Assembly (NCBI GenBank): GCA_002914805.1 | Contig: JXTB01000322.1 | Coordinates: forward strand, 147,011-211,010 | Direction of reading: 5' to 3' | Origin: Parasponia andersonii | Taxonomy: Eukaryota > Streptophyta > Magnoliopsida > Rosales > Cannabaceae | DNA length: 64,000 nt | Part shown: piece by piece, positions 49,101 through 62,008 of the stretch | Layout: each line of letters begins with the position of its first letter | How positions within the stretch are numbered: the first letter of the stretch is position 1 | The notes under the pieces: model-generated | Database searches by the model: none | What the model saw: the letters and a program-made list of their open reading frames with translations, nothing else | Told to the model about the DNA's origin: nothing | Translations under genes and position numbers: made by a program

Positions 49101-49961
49101 CGATATTGAATGAATTAAATATAATATCTACTAATGATTGCTATGTAAATGCAGGTTATAAATCTCTGGACAATTCTTGATGACATGGGTTATTCTGTGA
49201 TGTTTTGTTTGTCAAATGTATTTGATAATAATAAGATTGAAATTGAGGAATCTTATTGAGAAAAAGATGAGCGTGTAATCAAGATCCATGCGCAACTAAA
49301 AAACAATGATGTTGAAATTAAAAATTACAAGATAAATGGAGTTTTTTCTATTAAAAAAACATTTACATAAAATACTTTTTATTTTTATTTTCAAAATATT
49401 TAACATATTATTAATTTAATATTATTTCATTTTATATTACTGTAACGTGAAAAATAAAGAGGTCTTATCTCATCTCGATAAAAGTTACTACATTTTTGTG
49501 TGAAATCAAACAAATTAAATTTAAAATTTTTTGAAGTCAACAACAAAATTTTTACGTGTGACCAAACATAATAATATGAGTTTGTCAAAATAATATCACC
49601 TTCATTTATTTTCTGAATTATTCTGAACATTTAGAACTTCTCGTACCAAATGGTCATTTAGAAATATTATATAGCCAATTTCAACTACCAAATAATTATT
49701 TCACAAAAGAAATAAATTATTTACCTTCAACACCTCCTCTACTTAGCTATTTTCCACAACAAATAGCCAGTCTTTAGATACCGCCTTTGTCCATGGCGCC
49801 TCCAAAAGATAATATCCAATTAAAAGTTGAAGAAAGAAGTAATCAAGTCTCAAATTTAAAACAAAGAGAAAAAAGAAAGAAATTGTGCATAAAAAAGGGA
49901 AAAAAAAATTAAAGTGGAGCATGTGGGTTTAAGTGAGATATGAATGTCCGTGGGTTCATAT
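49101..49961. other. Intergenic AT-rich stretch
   Basis: No gene or repeat is recognised. The last five bases (CATAT, 49957-49961) are the target duplication of the gypsy element. Confidence 0.55.
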
Positions 49962-50756
49962 TGTAGGACAGGTTCCTAAATCATAAAACACGTAGACAAT
50001 TAAGTGGCAGAACAAGTCACAAGTGGGGCATACCGTCTGATACGTGTCTAGAGTGACCGATTAAAAACTACGCGAGTCGTACGTGGTACCGCATAGGCCC
50101 ATGGGTTGTCCGAGGCCAGGGCCGAACCCATCCCAAACTCTGAATGGATTCGGCCTAGTCCAATTCTTACCTCGACAACTGGGGGTCGGGAGCCTCAAGG
50201 GTCTTCCGCCAGAATACCGTGGGAAGCAGCTCACCATTCCAGACCTAGACAGAACATTTAATGCAATCTTGGGTAAGTGCGCGTATTGAGCAGGTCGTCC
50301 TGACAGAATAGTGGCTTGTCAAAATCTCACCCCCGACAAGCTGGAGTCATAGGGGACGGCGGAAAACAGGCCACGATGATGCAAGGGAGGTCACGATAAC
50401 CTCGACCCGTAATTTCTGAAGTAAATCATGATAGAAAAAGGTACTCGATCCTGGGATTGAGAGCCAGAAAGCTCCCAGTTCCAGGATTATATATATAAGC
50501 CTTGTTTTCTCCCTAAAAAAAATATAGATAGATACAAAAAAAATATTTATAGAGAAAAACTAAATCCTTGCTGTTTAGTCTCAGGAATAAATCACTGACT
50601 TAAGCATCGGAGAGTCTTTGCAGGTGGCCACCCCCGCCTCTTCGTCTTAGCCTGAAGCCAAAGGCATTCCGGGATAGTAAGGATACGTGGATAGTTGGTG
50701 GATACAACGTCAACAGTTCAGAGACACGTGGACATCTGGTAAGAATAGCACCAACA
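49962..50756 (+). repeat. 5' LTR of the gypsy element
   Basis: Starts TGTAGGACAGGTTCC and ends AGCACCAACA. It aligns throughout with 57460-58245. Confidence 0.93.
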
Positions 50757-50853
50757 GTTTGGCACTGTCTGTGGGAATCGTTGAGCGTGAGAGAAAAAGT
50801 AGGAGTCTCACAATCGCACTCTCTCCGAACAAAAGGTCATATAACGTCGGATA

Positions 50854-51249
50854 ATGGCACCCTCAAGAATGACAACCAGGAGCACACATCTTGACACCGA
50901 AAGGAGCTCCCAGGAAGCACGACCGGGTCTAGAACAAAAGTTAGACCAAATGCTTACTGCCCTGGCAGAAGCAAACCAGAAGGCAGAGATGGCCTACGAG
51001 GCCATCCTGGGTTTAAAATATGAAACCGCGAAAGTACGCAGAGATAACGCTCGCCTCGAAGGGCTGCTAGCAAGCGAAGCCAGGAGCGGGCGAAGGGAAG
51101 ACTTTGACAAAGAGGTCCAACAAGAATCTAGGGACCCGCTGCAGAAATACGAGCTCAACACGCCGACCAAAGTACCAGAGGTTCGCCTCTATGAAGCGCC
51201 AACCCGCGGAGGTACTCCATTCGAACATAATTCCTTGGCCGTTCACTAA
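50854..51249 (+). other. Gypsy gag N-terminal part
   Basis: An open frame starting MAPSRMTTRSTHLDTE with a coiled-coil-like, Glu/Lys/Ala-rich middle (QKAEMAYEAILGLKYE). Position after the primer region and composition fit the N-terminus of a Tat-type gag. Fossil fragment. Confidence 0.65.
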
Positions 51250-52087
51250 ATGGGGCCTGGACATCGTCGGAGAGCTCCTTAGAAGTCTAAGGAGAAGAAG
51301 GTACGTCTTGTTGGCCATCGATTATTTCACCAAATGGGTAGAGGCTGAAGCTTACACGACTGTTAATAAGGCAGACATGATTAACTTCATTTGGAAAAAC
51401 ATAATCTACCGGTACGGGATCCCGAGAGAGATACACGCCAATCACGACACGCAATTCTAAAACGCGAAGCTAAAAGAACTGTGTGAGTTGTATGATATAA
51501 GGCTAAGCTTCTCATCTATAAATTACCCTCAGGGGAACGGCCAAGCAGAAGCAACGAATAAGGCCATATTCAGCAATATAAAAAAGAACTTGCAGGAGGC
51601 CAAAAAGGGGTGGTTAGAAGAGCTACCGGCCGTCGTGTGGGCCCATCGAACCACAGAGCGGAGGTCAACGGGAAGAACGCCGTTCACCATGGTCTACGGG
51701 TCAGAGGCTGTGATCCCGACCGAGATTAGCCTCCCGACCCTTCGCTCTGAAGTGGTAAAAGACGCCTCACTGAAAGAGCAGCAGCTAAGCCATAACACAG
51801 ACCTCCTAGAAGAAGCAAGGGACATGGCTCGGGTCCACCTGGCCTCGTATTACCAACAGGCGAGGTCTTACTATGCAAAGAAGATTAGCACTCATTGATT
51901 TAATGCTAGAGACTGGGTCTTGAGGGTTAGGACAAGAAACTCCTCAAAGCTGGACTCTAACTGGGTCGGGACCTATGAGGTGATCAAGGCGCTCAACAAT
52001 GGTGTGTACATCATGAAAGAACTCAAGACCGGGAAGAGCCTATCAAACACGTGGAATCCCCAATACCTAAAGAAGTATTACGTGTGA
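51220..52087 (+). other. Gypsy integrase remains
   Basis: Core-domain words WPFTKWGLDIVGELL, YFTKWVEAEAY and YRYGIPREIHA (51225-51460) are followed by YPQGNGQAEATNKAI, VWAHRTTERRSTGRTPF, MVYGSEAVIPTEI and the C-terminal DWVLRV and WVGTYEVIKAL to about 52087. Typical of Ty3/gypsy integrases of the Tat group. Broken, about two visible interruptions. Confidence 0.9.
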
Positions 52088-52239
52088 GATGCATGTAAAT
52101 GCTATAAGACATATGTGAATGTTTGTATTATTAAACAGCTTAATTCCAAAATAGGTGAGGGTTTCCGCTTCACGGATTTATGCTTTGGATTGCTATGTAA
52201 AAGGATCTGCCCACAGTGCGAGACCCAACAGGCCATTCA

Positions 52240-52890
52240 CGTAAAAGATCGTAATGCGAGGATCACGTCGCTTACCGACGACCCGAGAAAACGTACGAAG
52301 AAGAAAGAGCTGCACAACCAAAAACTTGCCAGTAGACCTCGAAAACGATCGTATTACGGGAATCACGTCGCTTACCGATGACCCGAGAAAACGTATGAAG
52401 AGAAAAGAGCTGTGCAGTAAAATGCTTGCTAGCAGACCTCATAAAAATCGTACTGTGGGGATCACGTCACTCATCGACGACCAGAGAAAATATATGAAGA
52501 AGAAAGAGCTGTGCAACCAAAAACTTGCTAGCAGACCTCGAAAACAATCGTACTGCAGGGATCACGTCGCTTGCCGATGACCCGAAAAAACATACGAAGA
52601 GGATTGAACTGCGTAGTAAAATGCTTGCCAGTATACCTCGACGAAGATCGTACTATTAGAAAAAAAACACATCGTGCAATAGAATGCTTGCTGATGGCCC
52701 GGAAAAACACACGAAGAGGATCGGGCTGCGCAATCAAATGCTTGCCAACAGACCTCAATAAGGATCGCGCTATGGGAATCACCTTGTGCAATAAAATAAT
52801 TTCTGATGGCCCGAGAAAACGCGCAGAGGGGATTTAGCTGAGCAATAAAACATTTGCCAGCGGACCTCGCCAAGAATTGTGCCACGGGGA
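52240..52890 (+). repeat. ~100-bp tandem array in the gypsy 3' region
   Basis: About six imperfect units of about 100 bases (starts near 52280, 52380, 52479, 52579), each with GACCCGAGAAAA, TTGCYAGCAGACCTC and GGGATCACGTCGCTT-like words. Non-coding spacer between integrase and the antisense ORF. Confidence 0.9.
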
Positions 52891-52959
52891 TCATGTTGCT
52901 TGTTAACGACCTGAGAGGACATACCTACGGGGTGGGGGAGATTTGAGCAATGAGACCCC

Positions 52960-53260
52960 CCCAGAGAGCACTTAAGCTAAGCGTGAGCCAAAAGAAAAAG
53001 GGGTCAGGGTCTACCCATTGGAAGCAGACCCTCCCCAAGGAGCACTTTAGCTACGCATAAGCCAAAGGCAAACGGGACCAGGGTCTACCCGTTGGAAGCA
53101 GACCCTCCCCAGAGGGCACCTTAGCTACGCACAAGCCAAAGGCAAACAGGACCAGGGTCTACCCGTTGGAAGTAGACCCTCCCCAGAGAGCGCCTTAGCT
53201 ACGCATGGGCAGGAAGTGAACGGAACCAAGGCCTACCCGTTGGAAGTAGATCCGGGCAAG
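52960..53260 (+). repeat. ~75-bp tandem array in the gypsy 3' region
   Basis: Four imperfect units with TTAGCTACGCA, CAGGGTCTACCCGTTGGAAG and AGACCCTCCCC words, with a period of about 75 bases. Confidence 0.9.
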
Positions 53261-54079
53261 ACTAAGCGCAAAAGCAAAAATTACAACCAAATTCTGTTTA
53301 TTATTACTTAGATTACAGGATGCGTGGTCGACACAGACACAGACCCAGTGTCTCTATTTGTAAGGAGTAAGTCTTAGGTAGACTCACAAGGACACGTCAG
53401 AGTGGTAACTCCCTGTTCGCTCCCGAAAAGAGCCAAGCTCAGGCCTCCTCCTCTGAAGTGACAGGTCCAAACAATTATCGACCAATCCTTGGAGCTGATT
53501 CCTGGCGCGTTCCCATTTAGGGTCGAAGAAGTCCACCCATACTCGCAGATCATACTCTGCTAAGATAAGTCATAACGGAAGTTATACATCCTCAAAGTCA
53601 GGCGAGCCGGAACTCACGTCCCAATCTCCGGAGCTGACCTCGTCGATCATAGCATAAGGGAAATTCGCTAGTAACTCCACATCATATATGATTGGGCTAA
53701 ACCCGGAAGCTGGGCAGACCGCCGACAAAGAAATGGTATTGTATACGATGCCTGACCCTTACCACGGATACAAGCAACAAAAAAAAAATATAAGAATGAA
53801 TATAATAGATTACACAAAATAAGCATGAGAAGAATACGCCGTTTTATTATTTAAACAGTTGCTTGCAACAAGGGTCAGCTCTATACAGAGTGGTCAGCAC
53901 TTTACAAATATACAAAAGAGTGAGAGTCCCTAGTTACCTCCAGGGAGGGAAGCGACGCCGGCTTCGATGCTTGGACCAGCTGCAGCAGAATCAGAATCGT
54001 CGTTGGACAAGACGACCGTGCTTGACCCTCCGCCCGTCAAGGCACCCTCGCCAGGCTGATCCCCAGAGACCTCCGTAGC

Positions 54080-57000
54080 TTAATCTGGCAGACCCGGAGC
54101 AAGGACAATCTCCTTGGCGACAGAAGTAGATATAGAGGGCCCATCTTTATCTTCGTCGAGCATCTTCAACACATCAGTAGGGTACACAATATTAATCTCG
54201 TTCCCTAACTGCTGCATGTAGTACCTGACAGAATAATGGTCCCTCTCGACGCCTTTCTGCTCATCAAACTGGCCTGGCATTACCATCTTTGCGTGGCCTT
54301 CGAATTCCCTATTCTCCTAGCCAGACCTGTAGCTCTCTGCAGAAAAGACATTCACCTGCCTCTGGTATCTTGTCTTTAGTTTCTCTGCGTCTGCCAGTTT
54401 ATCCCTCAGTGCAGCTAGCCTTAGCTCCGCTTGCCGTTGCGATAAGTTGATCAAAAGATTGTTAATATAGGCGAGATCTTCGCCACGTTTGCGAGACAAC
54501 TCGACATGATCCTCCATCAGCTTTTTGTGATCCGAATAGAGATGTCAGATTACCTCGTTGGACCGGTCGAGCCTACTCTACAAGGAATGGGCCTCAAGTT
54601 TGGCTTTCACCTCGGCTTTCCTCACTTCCTTGGCCTCGTCAATAGCTCTGTCGCTAGCGATGAAAGCTAGACCTGTCTCCGCTCCCGTATTCTGCCACTC
54701 CTGTTCCTTGACCTTGAGCTCGGCCTGGGTCAGCCTGGCAGCCTCGGTTTAGATTAACCTGGCGATCTCTGCCTCGGCCAGCGCGGTAACCATCTTCTCA
54801 CACCTGGCCTTTTCGATGCTCAAAGCGTGGGCCACTACACTGCTGACCCTAGCCTCGTCCAAGCTCTGGTACAAATCGAAATCCGCCCTCAACGTGACAC
54901 GGGCGGCCTCGCACCGCTCAGCCATCATGGCACGGGCGTTCAGCTGCCGGGTCAGCTCGCTAACGCGAGAGGAGTAGAAGGACTAGATGGCAGCTAGCTG
55001 CAAAGTGCGAGAGAGAGGAGTCAGTGTTCAGAGATGATGCCAAGAACTTGGTGCTTATAGTAAGACGAAACAAACCTGTGCGATGCTGCGACTGGCCACA
55101 AGCTCTACATTCTCCGGGGGGAACACCTCCAGCTCGGGCTCCGTAACCGTACCCTCTCCCTAGGCATTGTCCGCATCTGAGGAATGCGATTCCACCCTGC
55201 CGACCGCGAGGACACCTGCACCCCTCACCAAATGCGCTCCAGCGATTTCTTTCGACCCCCTCCCCCCGGAGTAGCAAAGGTGGTGGTGGTGGAGAATAAG
55301 GCCTCGCCGGGCACACCCTCGACAAAAGAAGCTGTGACGACCGCTACTACGTCAACAACTTCGGCTGCCACCTCCACTGGAGGAACGCCCAGGTGTGATT
55401 TTTTGGTCTTGTCTTGACCAACATCCTTAGACGTGCTGCCTCGCACGGATCTCCTCCTCCTCATGAGAGTCAAAGTAGCCCCGTTGTCGTCACTGTCGGA
55501 AGCAGGGGCAGTTTTGCCTCTCTTTTCCGGCAGGCTCCCCTCTTCCTTGGACGAATCGGGTTCGCGATCCTGCTTCATGGAGACCGGGGGAGGGGAAGAC
55601 AGCTGAGACTTCAACTTCGGAGTCCCTCCGCTGAGCTCAGCAATCTCTCCACAGGAGCGGGTAGCACAGGACCCCATTCCCGCCTTCGAGCCAGAGCTGG
55701 GGATAGAAGAGGTCGGCGCAGAGGGCTTACCGGGTAGGCTCGAAGGCGTCCCTTCATCATGCACAACCTTTATGGCCGGTGCCTCCCGGATCATGAGCCC
55801 GCCCACCTCGGGAGGTGGCACTACAGGTGTTTTACCCCCGGTCACAAACAGACCCTCCATGTCATCGTCCAAGCCTATTCTTGGGATGACAACTCCCGAG
55901 GCCTCATCCTCCAAGGACACCACCAAACGCCGACCAGTGGGGACCTTAGAGCGAGCCTTGTGCACAGCGGTCTTCCCTTTAACCGGGGAGGGGTCCGCCG
56001 AGGGGTCTGCGTCCGAACCTGCAAAGAGCAAGCAATATGGTTAAAATGTAGTCATGACCTGATCGACGAAGCCTCAAGGTACAAAAATGAACTCACCCTT
56101 AGCCTTCTTGGGGGCAGCAGTTTCCTCTATATGGAACCTAACATACTCCTCGGCCACGAGCTTCACAGCCTCTTCGAGCTCATAACTGGTCGGCGCCACC
56201 AGGTCATTAGGACCCACCAGCTGGCTCGAGGTTATGATCTAACGACCCACCATGGCGATGCGACCTTGCTCATCCCGGCGGACCAGTTCAGAGCGGAGGC
56301 GTCAAGCTGGGTCCGAAGGTACTTGGTGATGACCCATGTGTCTAGCGGGAAGAGGAGATATGAGATCATCCTTGGCATCATGTTCATCACCTGGGGATTC
56401 AAGATAGCTTGGATGTGTCGACAATCCCCGGATGACCTAAAGACGATGATTCCCTCCATCTCCTAGAGTCGACCCGCCGACAGCCGAGGCTCGAACCTGC
56501 TTTCCTCTGCAAAGGCTGCGCAATCCAAAATTTCATGAATAAAAACGAACGAAATATGCACGGACCTGAAATTCACTACTCAATACTTACTTTGTAGAAA
56601 GAACGAGGAGATTTGAAAATGCTCTCCATTCACCCAGGGAGAGCACCACGTCCCTCCGACGGGTATATCCTAGAATGAGAGTCCCACTGCTTATCCGACC
56701 TCGGTAAGCCCCAGAAGATGTAGCGCTTGGGAGCAGCTGAAGATAGAAAATGAGGTAAGAGCTCTTTTTGGGGATGAGGGTAAGCTTATAGGCATAGAAT
56801 ACCACTTCTAGGTCGATATGCATATTGAGGAGGACGGACAAGGCAGAAAGCCCCATCAAGATCATGACTCCGTTAGCATTGAGTTGCATCAGATGAATCC
56901 CCATAAGGCTAAAGAACTGGTGGACCAAGAGAGGAAGAGGAAATCGCAGCCACTCCAGATGCCTCCTCCCCAGGACGATGGAGCCTTCTGGAGCAGAGGG

Positions 57001-57097
57001 ATAAAGTGACTCTGTCAGGGAAGTAAAGTTGCCTCCTCAATGACCCTAATTCGGAATTCGTGACGGGGCGGAGTTTCTGACTTTGATTCAGGGCCAT
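54080..57097 (-). other. Antisense extra ORF region of the gypsy element
   Basis: A GC-rich minus-strand coding region lies between integrase and the 3' LTR. It begins near 57097 (MALNQSQKLRPV). It includes a piece with FFSLMGIHLMQLNANGV and LNMHIDLEVVFYAYKLTL (56928-56587), a long low-complexity Ser/Pro/Lys-rich piece (56031-55225), an Ala/Glu-rich coiled-coil-like zone (about 54960-54317), and an end at 54080. Extra ORFs here, often antisense and resembling the 'putative gypsy type transposon' (Transposase_28-like) domain, are known from the Tat lineage. Several breaks are present. Fossil. Confidence 0.72.
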
Positions 57098-57459
57098 CGT
57101 GTTAGGTGCGATCGAAGAAGACGAAAGGTTCTGGAAAAAGAGAGATGCGGAAACCCTAAGATTTTAGAAAGCTGGAATACTTAGAGATTTTGGTAAAGTA
57201 AAAAATGAGCGTAAATGAGATTTTTATAAAGGGGGAGCTGAAGAGTTTTTTCCCTGGAGGAGAGTAAGGCAAAAAGGATGGAGGCATTAGAATTTCAAAA
57301 TTTTGAAAAAATTGTGACATGGGATGGCATGCCCCAACGTCGGCAATTGGGAAGGAGTGACGGTGGGGGAGCCACGTGTATCCCTCGAATTGGAGGACCG
57401 GAGAAACGATTTTCCCACTTGATGGATACGAATCCATCAAATAGGGAAATGGGGGCAGT

Positions 57460-58245
57460 TGTGGGACTCGTTCTTAAATCATACACCACGTAGACGATTA
57501 AGTCGCAGAACAGGTCACAAGCGGGGCACACCGTCCGATACGTATCCAGAGTGACCGATTAAAAGTTATACGAGTTGCACGTGGTACCGTATAGGCCCAT
57601 GGGCTATTCGAGGCCAGAGTCGAACCCATCCTAGACCCTAGATGGATTCGGTCCAGTCCGATTCTTACCTCGACAACTAGGGGTCGGGAGCCTCAAGGGT
57701 CTTCCGCCAGAATACCGTGAGAAGCAGCTCACTGCTCTAGACCTAAATAGAGCATTTAATGCGATCTTGGGTAGGTGCGTACATTAGGCAGGTCGTCCTG
57801 ACAGAACGGTGGCTTGTCAAAATCTCACCCCGACAGGATGGAATCGTAGGGGACGGCAGAAAACAGGCCGTGACGATGCAAGGGAGGTCACGGTAACTTC
57901 GACCCGTGATTTCTGGAGTAAGTCATGATGGAAAAAAGTACTCGATCCTGGAATTGAGAGCCAAAAAGCTCCCAGTTCCAAGATTATATATATAAGCCTT
58001 GTTTCCTCCCTAAAAAAAATATAGATAGATACAAAAAAAAAACGTTTACAGATAAAAACTAAATCCTTACTGTTCAGTTTCAGGGATAAATCACTGACTT
58101 AAGCATCAGAGAGTCTTTGCAGGTGGCCACCTCTGCCTCTCCGTCTCCAGAGGCATTCCGCGATAGCAAGGATATGTGGACAGTTGGTAGATACAACGTC
58201 AATAGTTCAGAGACATGTGAACAGCTGATAAGAACAATACCAACA
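57460..58245 (+). repeat. 3' LTR of the gypsy element
   Basis: Starts TGTGGGACTCGTTCTT and ends CAATACCAACA. It aligns throughout with 49962-50756. Confidence 0.93.
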
Positions 58246-59229
58246 CATATCATATAAGTTGGCAAAGATTTTTTGATCTTCTAATTAGCTGGTCCCAAAA
58301 AAGGTGGAGAAGTTTTATTAAACCTACTTAATAACTTCCACATTTTCATTACCAAAAAAAAAAACTTCCACAGTTGAGCAATAAGCTCCTTTAAACAATT
58401 CTCTACAATATAAGCTTTTGAGTATATGTGTATCATAATATCAACTATTCATAATTACCGAAAAGAACAAGGTTATACATGACCATCAAATATCACCAAT
58501 GAAAAAACTCCAAAACCAAATTCGACAAAACAGAAAATTATAAAAAGAAGAATGTATTAATGAGTACCACATAAGTAAGTCTAATGGATTGATGAAGCGC
58601 ACTGATCCCACTTTCCATTCGCCTTTTTTTTTTCTTTAGAAAAATCATGAACAAACAATTGAGGATGCATCGAGTTGCTGTCAAGGAAGCGACGAACAAA
58701 CCATCGAGGGAGTTTTGAGAATCTTTCAACAACCTTGTGGTGTTTTCTTAATGGTGGGAAACTTTTAGATTTTGTTAAATGTCTAGTCATAATTGAGCAG
58801 TCATGAAGGGAACAAAGAGAGGGTTTTTGACTACAACTAGATAGTGGGAAGTTTTTAGACTTCGTAGCTTGCGTTCTAACTGTGTTTACCATGTCTTGTT
58901 TCTCTCCAAGCTTCAGTCATATTATTCAGAAATCACTTAAAAACTTCAAAAAAAAAAAATCATGATTTTAAAGTGGATTAAGTTCATGTTTACTAACACG
59001 TAATAGGGAAGATAAAAGTAAAGAAAAAGGAAATGATATTCCCTTTTGGCTATATTTAAAATAATAAAATTAATTTAAATTAGATTAAATTAATCTCATT
59101 TTTGATGCATATATAGGATTAGATTGAATTAAAATAATATACTCCAAAAATAATACTCTTAGAACAATATAATCTTATCTTCTTGAGAATTTAAGATCAA
59201 AAGAATTAGGAATTTGATTAAAAATACTA

Positions 59230-59570
59230 GAATATTTTTGTGGTAGTAAAAAAAATGGTACTTTCGAAAGTAAACTTTAAAAGTGTTATTTTTAAAATTC
59301 ACTTTTAAAAGTAGTAAAACAGGAAATATTATTTTTCGAAATATTTTTTTAGAAGTGCTGTTTTGCAAATTATTTATAAAAAATGATTTTTTTCAAAATA
59401 GTTTTAAAAGTAGTATTTTTCGAAATATTTTTTTAAAAGCGGTATTCACAATTTTTTAGAAGTAAGACTTTTCTAAATCAGTTTTTAAAAATGATATTTT
59501 ATAAAATTGAGTTTTAAAAATGGTATTTTTCTAAATTAGTTTTTAAAAGTTATGTTTTTTAAATTAATCA
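59230..59570. repeat. Degenerate short-unit repeat
   Basis: Many imperfect copies of a unit of about 28 bases built on AAAAGTRGTATTTTTCGAAA with variable spacing. Similar patches occur at 11060-11260, 46250-46460, 61260-61640 and 62230-62760. Confidence 0.7.
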
Positions 59571-60040
59571 AACCTCAAAGTTGTTATTTAGTTAAAACTA
59601 TGAAACACATATGCTAATCTCATCCTAACAAAAGGTAGCACACTAAATATGAGATAAGATTAAACTTTAATCCTATCTAATCTAATCCTAAATAGCTCAA
59701 TCTTATCATATCATATTTTGCATACCAAACGAAAACTTAAAATGTGTAATTAATTACTACATAAACATATGAAAGGGAGTCATACCATTTCCTACTTATA
59801 GCCCTCCCTTTATGGATTAGTGAATATAGTCTAAAAGAAATACATATAGAGAAAAAAAATCAGAATTAGCACACATAACGTCAATAATTAGATAAAAACC
59901 AAAATTCAAAATTTTTGAACCTTTAAGAAATAGTTCACAAATACAATTAGCACGCCAAACAATAACACGTGACTCTCAAAAATATACTTAACTATCATAA
60001 TATCCACATATCATTTTAAACTAATTGACTAGCAATAATA

Positions 60041-60041
<1 letters not shown>

Positions 60042-60099
<58 letters not shown>
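60042..60099 (+). repeat. 58-base A homopolymer
   Basis: An uninterrupted A run. No retroposon body was recognised upstream. The length may be an assembly estimate. Confidence 0.95.
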
Positions 60100-60101
<2 letters not shown>

Positions 60102-60483
60102 AACATACTCAAACATTATTAAATGCATATCAATTTAAAATTAAGTTCAAAAGACTCCAACCAACTCAAAAGTATGTCAACATCTAATAATAAAAATCAA
60201 TTTGAAAACAGGAAATCGAATTATGGTTTTGAGTAATTAGAGTCCTACGTCATTGGACTAGCATTAACTTAGCATATTTATTGATATTGAATCTCTATGT
60301 TGCCCAAAGTTGATTCAACTTGAGGAGCATAATAATACAGAAGCCATTCTCTTCAAATGAGGATTGTTATTGACCTCAAGATCTTGAGGGAATTTCCATA
60401 GCATTCTCCATTTCCTAGAAAGAGCTTTGAAATGCTCTCATACCCAACTAGGAGCAGTGGCGCTGATATTGTTGATGGTGGTT

Positions 60484-60575
60484 TGCATGGGCTTGGGGGT
60501 ACCATAAAAATTAGGGCTTCTTCCACCCTTGCATGGACTTAGGGTACCACAAAAATTAAGGCTTTGTCCTCGTAA
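60484..60575. repeat. 46-bp imperfect tandem duplication
   Basis: Two units starting TGCATGGRCTTRGGG at 60484 and 60530, each continuing GTACCAYAAAAATTARGGCTT. Confidence 0.8.
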
Positions 60576-61995
60576 TTTCCTCTATCTCTAATAATTCAAG
60601 TTTTAGCACAAATTATATTAAGATTTTCAAACTTTTAAATAAATTTTCGGATTTTCACATGACCAGGTGAAAAAACCATACCAACAGGCTTATTTAGTCT
60701 AGATTCTTAAGAGCGGTCGTGAAAATGTTATTTTGAGAAATGTCACTTAGCCAAATGACCGAATTTCAGGCCATTGTTTAAGAAATTATTACTTTTCAAA
60801 TACAGTTAAAAAATTGTCCAATGATTGAAAAAAGTTGAAATATGTCAGTTTTATGATAAATATGTAGAGAAATATTTCATACAAGATTGATACACTAATA
60901 AAAAAATCGGATATAACATACATAAGATTGCTATAATAAAATTCATATACTTTACATAAAATTGATTTAGTGGAAAACAATCATTGCCAAAAAAGAATGG
61001 CTATTTATTATAAAATTGGTCTACTAGAAAACAACCATTTAGCCAAAAAAGAAAATAGAAAAAATGGCTATTTATTAGATAGGTATAAAAAAGGGGCCCT
61101 TATAGTGATATAGAAAAAGGCCATTTCTTATAAATACTCTTTTGAGAAATGGTTATAAAGAGTGGATTGAGGAAATTTTATTTGTATGGTAAAGTTATAA
61201 AAAAAATTGAAGAATCTCGGATGGTCAAAATATTTTAAGAATTCTTGGATTTTTTAGATTTTCATTGTTAAATATTTTTAGAAAAATATCATTTTTAATT
61301 AATTGATAAGATATTGAGGTAACTATATTTGAGAAAATTAGGCCATCTATGTCCTTTTTTAGAAAATAATTAAAAATTTATGGCGGGCCTAATTTTTTAA
61401 AAAATGCCACTTTTAAAAATATTTTTAGAAACATATTATTTTTAAAAATAGTAACTAGTCACCCTAATAAGTTTTCGAGTACTAGTAAACTAGCACCAAA
61501 GATATTTATAAACTGATATATAACTGAGAACTGGTATCCAGTTTTCAAATACTGATAACTAGTAATTATTTTAAAAATTGTATTGTTTTAAAAACTTTTA
61601 AAAAGAAGTATTTTTAGAAAAAAAAAAAAAAGGATACGGGAATTGGAAAAAAAATTGACTCACCATAGTTTTGTAGCTCTTTTTTTTTTTTTTAGGTAAA
61701 AGTATTAGAAACTTAAGTTATTTTTAGGCAAGCCCATATGATCTCTATATTGCATAAAGTATCTATAACTTTATTCAAGTAAAGAAGATTCCTACTTTGT
61801 GGTTGTTGTCGTGTCTTTGCGTCGAGTCATTTGTATTCTCTAACGAGTGAGTATGTGTGTCTTGATGAGTTGTACACTAGATTCTGCACTTACCTATTTC
61901 AAGGGATGCCTTAAAATGTTGGAGATAGAATTAGTTAGAGTTTGAGTACTTGCAAAATTTTCTTCCCGTATAATATAATATAATGCTTGTAAAAT

Positions 61996-62008
61996 TGGTA
62001 TTAGAGCC
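61996..62008 (+). other. Possible copia primer-binding site remnant
   Basis: TGGTATTAGAGCC matches the primer-site word of copia elements and follows an A/T-rich stretch that could be an LTR end. No gag or second LTR was recognised nearby, so it is at best a remnant. Confidence 0.3.

Larger units (their letters stand above)
49962..58245 (+). mobile_element. Ty3/gypsy LTR retrotransposon, Tat-like, 8.3 kb
   Basis: Bounded by CATAT on both sides (49957-49961, 58246-58250). Parts are 5' LTR 49962-50756, primer region starting 50757 (TTTGGCACTGTCTGTGGG, the word usual in Tat-lineage elements), gag start 50854, integrase about 51220-52087, two tandem arrays (52240-52890, 52960-53260), an antisense extra ORF region (54080-57097) and 3' LTR 57460-58245. 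I did not recognise protease, reverse transcriptase or RNase H, so this copy is broken and non-autonomous, with several further breaks. The LTRs remain clearly similar over their length, so it looks younger than the copia copy at 14657-20133. It is markedly GC-richer than its surroundings. Confidence 0.93.

Noticed and set aside
52240-52890. CRISPR-like array
   Set aside because: The regular repeats are contiguous and diverged, without unique spacers, and lie inside a plant gypsy element.
55759-56466. 235-codon plus-strand open frame in the gypsy element
   Set aside because: It is the complement of the antisense extra ORF region. GC-rich composition gives long spurious frames, and its sequence shows no known gypsy domain.
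58581-58892. 103-codon minus-strand open frame, basic and Ser-rich
   Set aside because: No family is recognised, no promoter or leader is evident and the length is reachable by chance. Kept only as a weak possibility.
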